12,195 nucleotides of DNA, taken from contig DUTE01000004.1 in NCBI GenBank assembly GCA_012842235.1, positions 1-12,195 on the forward strand. The letters are read 5' to 3'. Of the stretch, positions 6,536-12,195 are shown one piece after another. The first letter of the stretch is position 1; each line of letters begins with the position of its first letter. This DNA is from Bacillota bacterium (GTDB taxonomy: Bacteria > Bacillota > DTU065). Below the pieces are notes generated by a model. It worked only from the letters and a program-made list of their open reading frames with translations, was not told where the DNA came from and searched no databases. A program made the translations under genes and the position numbers.

Positions 6536-7603
6536 ATGAGAATTCAAAAGGATAATATTGTAATTAGAAGTGCTACTATTGAGGATGCCATTTGGCTAAA
6601 TCAATGGTGGAATGATGGCAGAGTTATGGAACATGCAGGTTTTCCTCACGGTTTGGGAGAGGCTCTAGAAGATACTATGGATACTATTAGAAATTGGCAA
6701 AGCAACCTAAGCCAGCTTTGTATGATAGAAATTGATGATAAGCTTGTAGGAGAACTAAATTATAAAATTAAAGATGACAAAGTAGCATATCCTGGATGGA
6801 AAATATGTGACTTTAGTTATCAAAACCAAGGATATGGCCTGAGAATTATCATGATACTTTTCGGATTTCTTTTTACAGACGAGCTCATTAATTCTAAGTT
6901 TGTTATAGATAAAATTGTTTGGGATACAATGCTTGAAAACAAAAGAGCTCAACATGTTTATGAGAAAAAGATTGGAGCTAGGAAAGTTGGCGTAAGAAAA
7001 GACTTTTGGCAAGACCAAACTGGGAAATGGAGAACTGCTGTTGTTTATGAAATAACTAAAGAAGACTTTTTCAATAGAATTGTTTCAAGTGCTCAAGTTA
7101 AAAATAAGCAAAATGACAATGGCAGTAAGCAAGAAATCAAATCATTTCAAGAGTACGATTATAAGTCATTTGTAAATATGTTTAATTCCTATCTGTTACA
7201 TGACTTGCAAATGGAACTACAATACCCGCAGATCGAAGAGATTTGTGCCGAAATCAGGGAAATGGTAAGAAAACAAGTCGTATTTCTTGATTTAATGAAG
7301 ATTAACAATAGGAATATTGGATTTATTATCTACCAAATAGATTCACCAAGAAGCGATTGGTGTCAGAAGGAAGGTTTTGGCTTTATCCGCGAGGTATATA
7401 TTGAAAAAGATTTAAGGGGACAAGGTTTAGGGAAGTTACTATCAGCTCATGTTGAACAATCTCTTAGAGAGAAAAATGTTGTGCAAATATACTTAACTGC
7501 GGATAATTGTGGGGCATTTTGGAATCAATGTGGGTTTACAAAAACTCACGAGATTGGTTATAAAAATCAAGATCCAATTTATGTAAAACGAATTAATCTA
7601 TGA
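6536..7603 (+). CDS. Tandem-domain GNAT N-acetyltransferase
   Basis: 355 residues with two GCN5-related acetyltransferase domains, each expected to bind acetyl-CoA and acetylate an amine. Domain 1 (about 7-178) is RimJ/RimL-like: IRSATIEDAIWLNQWWND at the start, the acetyl-CoA loop QNQGYG at 96-101, and the ENKRAQHVYEKKIGARKVG segment typical of this group and of aminoglycoside 6'-acetyltransferases. Residues 182-200 are a polar linker rich in Asn, Lys and Gln. Domain 2 (about 201-355) has the motif A REVYIEKDLRGQGLGKLL (285-302) and NCGAFWNQCGF (324-334). The start is ATG 6536, five bases after GGAGG; a TTG at 6515 in frame lacks a proper site. No signal or membrane segment, so cytoplasmic. 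It stands alone between a long gap and a palindromic terminator, with a leader peptide upstream, so an inducible resistance or detoxification role is plausible. The substrate is unknown. Confidence 0.85.
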   Translation: MRIQKDNIVIRSATIEDAIWLNQWWNDGRVMEHAGFPHGLGEALEDTMDTIRNWQSNLSQLCMIEIDDKLVGELNYKIKDDKVAYPGWKICDFSYQNQGYGLRIIMILFGFLFTDELINSKFVIDKIVWDTMLENKRAQHVYEKKIGARKVGVRKDFWQDQTGKWRTAVVYEITKEDFFNRIVSSAQVKNKQNDNGSKQEIKSFQEYDYKSFVNMFNSYLLHDLQMELQYPQIEEICAEIREMVRKQVVFLDLMKINNRNIGFIIYQIDSPRSDWCQKEGFGFIREVYIEKDLRGQGLGKLLSAHVEQSLREKNVVQIYLTADNCGAFWNQCGFTKTHEIGYKNQDPIYVKRINL

Positions 7604-7719
7604 TGCCTTATTTACTTGTCGATATATAAAAAAGTGTGACTGGCTAATGAACATTTTTTTTGTTTTACGCCTACTAAAAGCTACAAACAAATTTTGTTCT
7701 AAGTTACCCGAAAATAAGA

Positions 7720-7753
7720 AAGGGACATATTATACGCGTATAATATGTCCCTT
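7720..7753. terminator. 34-bp perfect palindrome, probable bidirectional terminator
   Basis: AAGGGACATATTATACG (7720-7736) is followed with no gap by its exact complement (7737-7753). It lies between the convergent acetyltransferase and lipoprotein genes. On the plus strand TTAATTTATT follows the GGGAC stem; on the minus strand TTTCTTATTTT follows, so both directions have T-rich, though interrupted, tails. Arms this long and exact may alternatively be a protein-binding site or a dispersed repeat unit. Confidence 0.65.
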
Positions 7754-7849
7754 AATTTATTCTTCAATATTTTTGCAAAGTAGGTGTTTAGAAAAACGCT
7801 TCTAGCCCTCGGAATATTATTTAGCTCTGATAAGGATTGAGAAAATAGG

Positions 7850-8383
7850 TTAAAGCTCAATACTTTTTGCAGAAGTTGTTTGATGGGGATCTTCTATATA
7901 GACTCTTGTTAGATCTAAACCATTTATAATCCAGTTGTCGCCACCTGTTCTTCTAAGGTGGAAAGTAATTACCCCTTTATACGTAATTATGACCGGTTGA
8001 TTAGATTCATCATACCGTGCTCCCTCCATAAAAAACGTACCAGTAATAGTTGCATTGTTAAATTTACGATCGTAGGATTTAGTCCAGTTATACACACTAA
8101 ATTTAGGGGGATTATGCGGACTTAGAATAAAGGAGAAAAAATCTATAACATTTTGAGAATACCACCTTGCAGACTGACCTCCGCTTGTTACATAAACAGG
8201 ATATTCAAAGCAGGACATTATTTTGTATTGGTCTACTTCAGAAACAGCATAGCCTAGATGGTTAATAGTATATTCTGGGTGATAAAGAGGTGGCTTTTCA
8301 ACAATAATGATACAGCCAGATAGTAAAATTGTGCTAAGGGTAAAGAGAAGGAGATACTTTAACATTTTTTTAGAGACAGACAT
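7850..8383 (-). CDS. Small lipoprotein of unknown function, possible NTF2-like fold
   Basis: 177 residues. A basic start (MSVSKKMLKY), a hydrophobic stretch and the lipobox LLSGC place a lipid-modified cysteine at residue 24, so the mature protein is anchored to a membrane and faces outward. The mature domain, residues 35-165, has a helical N-terminal part (YAVSEVDQYKIMSCF, VIDFFSFIL) and then strands rich in Thr and Ile (ATITGTFFMEG, PVIITYKGVITFHLRR, NWIINGLDL). This order, a helix hairpin followed by a curved sheet ending in W-x-I-N-G-L-D, resembles NTF2/SnoaL-like domains, but I cannot name a family. The ATG at 8383 is preferred: AAGGAG lies 11 bases upstream, while ATG 8392 and GTG 8395 are too close to or inside that site. 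It is transcribed away from nfo, apparently alone. Confidence 0.8.
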   Translation of the reverse strand: MSVSKKMLKYLLLFTLSTILLSGCIIIVEKPPLYHPEYTINHLGYAVSEVDQYKIMSCFEYPVYVTSGGQSARWYSQNVIDFFSFILSPHNPPKFSVYNWTKSYDRKFNNATITGTFFMEGARYDESNQPVIITYKGVITFHLRRTGGDNWIINGLDLTRVYIEDPHQTTSAKSIEL

Positions 8384-8474
8384 AAACAACATCACTCCTT
8401 GGAATTATTCGTAGCTATCTCTTTTTGCAGGAGACACTAAAGTTAAAGAAGAAGATACAAATCAAGCTTAGAGA

Positions 8475-8495
8475 AAGGAGAGGCTCCTTGTTTTT
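8475..8495 (+). promoter_or_regulatory. Hairpin hiding a Shine-Dalgarno sequence upstream of nfo
   Basis: AAGGAG (8475-8480) pairs with CTCCTT (8484-8489) over a 3-base AGG loop, and GTTTTT follows. It has the form of a short intrinsic terminator and also masks the only strong ribosome site before nfo. It could attenuate the nfo operon or end a short upstream transcript; only 6 pairs, so weak. Confidence 0.35.
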
Positions 8496-8508
8496 GGGGC
8501 TTAAATGA
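8488..8508 (+). CDS. Possible six-codon mini-ORF in frame with nfo
   Basis: TTG at 8488 is seven bases after AAGGAG (8475-8480) and reads six codons (MFLGLK) to TGA at 8506-8508, followed by TAA at 8509-8511 and then the nfo ATG at 8512 in the same frame. The nfo ATG has only a weak GGGG site of its own, so re-initiation after this mini-ORF would explain its translation. Sequence arrangement is certain; use is inferred. Confidence 0.25.
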   Translation: MFLGLK

Positions 8509-8511
8509 TAA

Positions 8512-9336
8512 ATGAGACTAGGATTACATGTATCAATCGCAGGAAGACTTACCCAGGCATTTAAGGAAGGCTTAGAGAGTAAATCTGAGGCTTTGCAGAT
8601 CTTTTCTACAAGCCCTCGTATGTGGAGGAGTTCTGTAGTATCTGATCAAGAAGCTGAGAACTTTAGATCAGAAAGAGGAGATTTCTACCCTTTAGTGGTC
8701 CATGCATCATATCTAATTAATCTTGGTTCTAAAAATGAAGAGGTAAGAAAAAAATCCGTACATGCTCTAAAAGAAGAGGTAGAGAGATCAAAGAAACTTG
8801 GTGCAGATTATTTGGTTCTTCATCCAGGTGGAGGCCATCAGAATGCTACAGCTTTTATTGGCGAATCACTTTCTGAGATATTAGACTATGCAGATGGTCT
8901 TAGGATACTTTTAGAAAACGTCGCTGGAGAAGGAACAAAAATAGGTAAGAACTTTTATGAACTACAAGAGATTATCAAAAGAACTGCTAATGGGAAAAGA
9001 CTTGGTATTTGTTTTGATACTTGCCATGCTTTTGCTGCTGGCTATGACCTAAGGAAAAAAGAGACTTGGCAAGAATTACAAAAAGAAATAGAAGAGACTG
9101 TAGGTTTGGAGCAAGTTGTTCTTTTACACCTTAATGATTGTAAAGGAGAGTTAGGTAGTAGGCTTGATCGACATGCAAACTGGCAAGATGGCTACTTAGG
9201 TAAAGTTACAATTGAAAACTTAAGAGAAAACAGCTTTTTTAGCACCTTACCAGGTATCTTGGAGACTCCTGGAGATCTTCAGCAAAGAACACAGGATCTG
9301 CAATTGTGTAGGGAGTGGTTAGGTCTTGACGGTTAA
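8512..9336 (+). CDS. nfo: Endonuclease IV (AP endonuclease)
   Basis: Class II apurinic/apyrimidinic endonuclease: cuts 5' of abasic sites and removes 3' blocking groups in base excision repair, using a three-metal (Zn) centre in a TIM barrel. It has 274 residues, normal for the family. All nine metal ligands of E. coli Nfo have counterparts: His64 (VVHASYL), His104 (LHPGGG), Glu135 (LLENVAGEG), Asp169 and His172 (CFDTCHAFAAGYD), His206 (HLND), Asp219 and His221 (SRLDRHANW) and Glu251 (ILETPG). The N-terminus GLHVSIAG is the usual first strand, and a stop lies directly upstream, so ATG 8512 is firm although its own ribosome site is weak. The last 11 bases overlap the helicase start, implying translational coupling. 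It is cytoplasmic. Confidence 0.97.
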   Translation: MRLGLHVSIAGRLTQAFKEGLESKSEALQIFSTSPRMWRSSVVSDQEAENFRSERGDFYPLVVHASYLINLGSKNEEVRKKSVHALKEEVERSKKLGADYLVLHPGGGHQNATAFIGESLSEILDYADGLRILLENVAGEGTKIGKNFYELQEIIKRTANGKRLGICFDTCHAFAAGYDLRKKETWQELQKEIEETVGLEQVVLLHLNDCKGELGSRLDRHANWQDGYLGKVTIENLRENSFFSTLPGILETPGDLQQRTQDLQLCREWLGLDG

Positions 9337-11260
9337 AGAATTTTTTTTAGAAAAGTTACCACAAAAGATGCCGTACTATGAAAAAAGAGATGCCCAAATT
9401 CAAATGGCAGAGTTGGTAGAGCAGACCCTTACAAACGGGGGAGAAGCACTTGTTGAAGCTGGTACAGGAACAGGCAAATCTTTAGCTTACTTAGTACCAG
9501 CACTAAATACTGATGCCAATGATGTGGTGGCTATTTCTACAGGGACGAAAAATCTCCAAGAACAATTGGTTAAAAAGGACATACCTTTTCTAAAAACCCT
9601 CTGGGAAGAGGATTTTTCTTACATGTTGATCCAAGGACGCAGTAATTACTTATGCTTAAGTAAATTATATAATACTCTTATGAACGAAGATGATCGAGCC
9701 TTTCTCAAAAAATGGGTAGAAGAGACCCATACAGGAAATCTCAACGAGGTTATAGGCAAGATTGATTGGGATACCCGTCAAATGGTAGGATCTGACCCTG
9801 ATTATTGTTTAGGCCAAAGATGTAGTATGTATAAGGAATGCTTTACTACTCTATTAAGAAGCCAAGCAAAAGAATGTAAGCTTTTGGTTGTCAATCATCA
9901 TTTGTTACTTACAGATCTTATGATTAAATATACTGCCGGTTTTGAGCAAGGACTGATTTTGCCGCCAATAAACCATATTATCTTAGATGAAGCCCATCAT
10001 ATTGAGGACATTGCTAGTGATTGTTTTGGACAAGAAGTCACTTTTAACGACTTTATTAACATTAAAAACCAAACCGCTAGTAGTAAGGAACTACAAAGAA
10101 AAGATATAGCTTTGAAAAACCGCATTGAAAATGAACTTGATGAGGTAACTTCTTACATTAATCGGGCCAAGGAGATAATTAGGCAAAAAGAAAAAGAACA
10201 AGAAGATAGAATCGAGCTAAATAGTGAACTTGCATTAGTAGCTGGCAATATAAAAAGTTGTTTTGTTGAAGCGAGGAACCTTCTTTCTGAATATGACGAA
10301 GATACTTTAGAGGCAATGGCGCTTTATCGCAAAACAGCTAGAGTAGTTAGTGGTTTAGAGGCTTTTTTAAATGAAGAACAAGATAGTGTCTCATGGGCTA
10401 ACAGGAAAGGATTTTACAATGTTCCCCTTAAAGTCGCTGAACAACTCAATAATGTCCTATTTGAACCCCACCACTCAGTTGTACTCACTTCAGCTACCCT
10501 TTCTACAAGTGGCAACTTCTCTTATATTAAGTCACGTTTAGGGTTAGAGACACCAGAAGAGGCAATATTACCTTCACCTTTTGATTATTCTAAAGTCCTT
10601 CTAGCAATACCTAACGATCTACACAGACCGAACTCTGATGAGTACGTAAAAAAGATAGGTGAGCATCTCCAAGAGATTTTGCCGCAAATAAAAGGTGGTA
10701 GTTTTGTTCTTTGCACTTCTTTTAAGATGGTAAGAGCATTACAAGATGCTTTAAGAGGGAAAGTCAACCTCTATGTTCAAGGAGAACAAAGCCCACAAGA
10801 CCTTATTAGATCTTTTATTGAGGATGGCAGTGGTGTTTTAATCGGGGTAGATAGCTTTTGGGAAGGTGTTGATGTGCCAGGAGAGGCCTTAAAAGCTGTT
10901 TTTATAACTAAAATGCCTTTTCCTGTACCTACTGAGCCCTTGTTTGAAGCAAGAAGGAAGTTAGTAGAAGAAAGGGGCGGAAATTCCTTTAGGGAATTAT
11001 CTCTACCGATTGCTCTACTAAAACTAAGACAGGGCTTTGGTAGGCTTATACGCAGACAGAGTGATGAAGGACTAGTAGTTATTTATGACTCAAGAATACT
11101 AGTGAAAAATTATAAAAGGGACGTTTTTAATTCGTTGCCGACTTGCAGTGAGTGGAGGGGCCCTTTAGATGAATTATCAGAATATATCAAAAGTGAGAGT
11201 TGTTGGTGTGAAAAGCTGTTTAAAAAACCTAATTGTGCTTCTTCTATTGGTCGTTTTTAG
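9326..11260 (+). CDS. dinG: DinG/YoaA-type iron-sulfur superfamily 2 DNA helicase
   Basis: ATP-dependent 5'-3' DNA helicase of the XPD/DinG group, acting on R-loops, forks or damaged DNA. It has 644 residues and no N-terminal exonuclease domain, so it is the DinG/YoaA form and not the fused Bacillus form. Walker A is EAGTGTGKS (44-52) and motif II is DEAHH (221-225). The Fe-S cysteines are C110, C161, C166 and C172, with the C-x4-C-x5-C spacing of DinG. Next come VVNHHLLLTDL (188-198), TSATL (388-392), GVDSFWEGVDVPGE (507-520) and QGFGRLIRR (569-577). Residues 240-330 form a helical, charged arch-like region. The start is TTG 9326, with GGAG ten bases upstream, inside the end of nfo. The last 30 or so residues (after LPTCSEWRG) are Cys/Lys-rich and coincide with the start of the next gene, so they may be an unselected tail. 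Confidence 0.93.
   Translation: MTVKEFFLEKLPQKMPYYEKRDAQIQMAELVEQTLTNGGEALVEAGTGTGKSLAYLVPALNTDANDVVAISTGTKNLQEQLVKKDIPFLKTLWEEDFSYMLIQGRSNYLCLSKLYNTLMNEDDRAFLKKWVEETHTGNLNEVIGKIDWDTRQMVGSDPDYCLGQRCSMYKECFTTLLRSQAKECKLLVVNHHLLLTDLMIKYTAGFEQGLILPPINHIILDEAHHIEDIASDCFGQEVTFNDFINIKNQTASSKELQRKDIALKNRIENELDEVTSYINRAKEIIRQKEKEQEDRIELNSELALVAGNIKSCFVEARNLLSEYDEDTLEAMALYRKTARVVSGLEAFLNEEQDSVSWANRKGFYNVPLKVAEQLNNVLFEPHHSVVLTSATLSTSGNFSYIKSRLGLETPEEAILPSPFDYSKVLLAIPNDLHRPNSDEYVKKIGEHLQEILPQIKGGSFVLCTSFKMVRALQDALRGKVNLYVQGEQSPQDLIRSFIEDGSGVLIGVDSFWEGVDVPGEALKAVFITKMPFPVPTEPLFEARRKLVEERGGNSFRELSLPIALLKLRQGFGRLIRRQSDEGLVVIYDSRILVKNYKRDVFNSLPTCSEWRGPLDELSEYIKSESCWCEKLFKKPNCASSIGRF
11154..11160 (+). promoter_or_regulatory. 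Ribosome binding site that places the hydrolase start inside dinG
   Basis: GGAGGGG lies eight bases before ATG 11169. It supports the long overlap with dinG against a later GTG (11208), which has no comparable site. Confidence 0.7.
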
Positions 11261-12092
11261 CAAAAGTGTACTAGGTCTAGAGCATGTTGTGAGTCATGGG
11301 GAAAATTTAACTACAATAGCTAAAATGTATGGAGTTTCTGTAGCTGAGATCTTAGTTGCTAATGATATTGAAAATGCCAATCTGATCCATGTAGGTCAGA
11401 AACTGATCATTCCTCAAAAACGAATGGTTATTGAACTAGATAAGCTATATGGCCAAACAAGGGCTGAAAGTTATCTTGCCGAAGGTAGGAAGGCGAATAT
11501 TAGTGCAGAAGAAAGTTATTTTCTTTTAAGCTTTATCTTTGGTCCGTCTGGCTACGATGGAGAAGAGCAAATTCATAGAGTAAAGACGGGGGATACAATA
11601 TTTACCTTAGCTAAGGAATATGATATCCCTGAAGAACAGATTAGAAGTAGAAATGCTCTAGCTCCTCATGAGATGCTAATGCCTGGACAGTATATTTATA
11701 TTCCTTCCCCTCAGGCGAAGATAATCTTTCCCATGGCCAAAGAAGTAGAACTGCTAGCAAGAATAATTGCTGCAGAAGCTCGTGGCGAAAGTTTCGAAGG
11801 CCAAATAGCTGTTGGTGCTGTAATCTTAAATCGAGTCAAAGATCCACGTTTTCCTAATACAATAAGTGATGTAATCTTTGAAAAAGGTCAGTTTGAGGTA
11901 GTTAGTAACGGGGTATACCTAACTGTAGTAGTTCCTGAGCTCTCAAAAAGAGCAGCACAGGAAGCACTGAGAGGAAGAGATCCCACCAAAGGAGCACTAT
12001 TTTTCTACAACCCTAAAATTGCTCAAAACAAAGAATACTTTGAGCAAAGACCTGTTGCAGCAGAAATAGGCAATCATGTCTTTACCTTCTAA
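11169..12092 (+). CDS. LysM-LysM-SleB-type cell wall hydrolase
   Basis: Exported peptidoglycan hydrolase, 307 residues. Residues 1-36 are a basic n-region, a hydrophobic core LIVLLLLVVF and SVLG, acting as signal peptide or anchor. LysM 1 spans 38-82 (HVVSHGENLTTIAKMYGVS to VGQKLIIP) and LysM 2 spans 136-179 (HRVKTGDTIFTLAKEY to PGQYIYIP); both bind glycan. The catalytic domain, 193-307, matches the SleB/CwlJ hydrolase_2 family: LARIIAAEARGESFEGQIAVG with the likely catalytic Glu203, VILNRV, FPNTISDVIF, QFEVVSNG, GALFFYNP and the terminal GNHVF. In spore formers such enzymes open the cortex during germination; related forms remodel vegetative wall. The order here (two LysM first) differs from SleB itself, whose binding domain is not LysM, so no gene symbol is given. 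It overlaps dinG by 92 bases. Role in spores is likely but not proven. Confidence 0.9.
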   Translation: MNYQNISKVRVVGVKSCLKNLIVLLLLVVFSKSVLGLEHVVSHGENLTTIAKMYGVSVAEILVANDIENANLIHVGQKLIIPQKRMVIELDKLYGQTRAESYLAEGRKANISAEESYFLLSFIFGPSGYDGEEQIHRVKTGDTIFTLAKEYDIPEEQIRSRNALAPHEMLMPGQYIYIPSPQAKIIFPMAKEVELLARIIAAEARGESFEGQIAVGAVILNRVKDPRFPNTISDVIFEKGQFEVVSNGVYLTVVVPELSKRAAQEALRGRDPTKGALFFYNPKIAQNKEYFEQRPVAAEIGNHVFTF

Positions 12093-12137
12093 GTCATAAC
12101 GTTGTCTTTTTTGGCATAACTTCCACTAGGAGGTTGT

Positions 12138-12195
12138 GTGACGGTGTTTATTATTATAAAGCGTTCTCAGCTAATTCTCGTGTTGGTTATTTTGG
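12138..12195 (+). CDS. Start of a membrane-anchored or exported protein, cut by window end
   Basis: GTG at 12138 follows AGGAGG (12128-12133) by four bases and opens TVFIIIKRSQLILVLVIL, a short basic segment and a hydrophobic stretch typical of a signal or anchor; GTG 12144 in the same frame has better spacing (10 bases) and may be the real start. It begins 45 bases after the hydrolase stop on the same strand, so it is probably in the same operon. Only about 19 codons are visible and the function cannot be assigned. Confidence 0.5.
   Translation, partial: MTVFIIIKRSQLILVLVIL

Noticed and set aside
8430..8465. Promoter GAGACA-17-GATACA ahead of nfo
   Set aside because: Only four and three matches to consensus; not strong enough to list as a feature.
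1..12195. CRISPR arrays, tRNA, rRNA, insertion sequences with intact transposase
   Set aside because: No regularly spaced repeats, no cloverleaf or rRNA signatures and no transposase motifs were found on either strand.

Overview
The window looks like a chromosomal segment of a low-GC, spore-forming (or spore-former-derived) Firmicute of the clostridial kind. The grounds are strong AGGAGG-type ribosome sites on nearly every gene, AT-rich codon use, GTG/TTG starts, a LysM/SleB-type cell wall hydrolase, and a MraY/WecA-family transferase of the divergent type (NTVNTLDTRP, MLGDSGAN) that I associate with clostridial genomes. A chaperone-usher-like fimbrial operon in the same window implies an outer membrane, so a diderm Firmicute (for example a Halanaerobiales-like lineage) is my best inference. 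The species cannot be fixed from the sequence.

Layout. (1) 2-694, plus strand: 3' part of a polyprenyl-phosphate sugar-phosphate transferase, cut by the window start. (2) 729-5973, minus strand: a four-gene operon read right to left: a two-domain secreted beta-rich protein (TTG start), a secreted pilin-like protein, a PapD-like chaperone, and a 950-residue usher-like outer-membrane protein with two C-terminal Ca-loop/SdrD-B-like repeats. A hairpin lies between the pilin-like gene and the chaperone, and a clear intrinsic terminator (700-730) closes the operon. (3) 5974-6434: a gap with no supported gene. (4) 6453-7603, plus: a 15-codon leader ORF with an internal hairpin, then a double-domain GNAT acetyltransferase. 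(5) 7720-7753: a 34-bp perfect palindrome between convergent genes, probably a bidirectional terminator. (6) 7850-8383, minus: a small lipoprotein. (7) 8488-12092, plus: a likely operon of nfo (endonuclease IV), a DinG/YoaA-type iron-sulfur helicase and a LysM-SleB hydrolase, each overlapping the one before it. A further membrane or secreted protein starts at 12138 and is cut by the window end.

How the genes work together. The minus-strand operon has the parts of a chaperone-usher pilus: subunits exported by Sec, capped in the periplasm by the PapD-like protein, and assembled through the usher. Every member is divergent, and the evidence is domain pattern plus gene order, not a database match. 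The plus-strand cluster combines DNA repair (nfo, dinG) with envelope or spore-cortex hydrolysis; the overlaps suggest coupled expression more than one pathway. The GNAT gene with its leader peptide looks like an independent, possibly acquired, inducible unit inserted between the two blocks.
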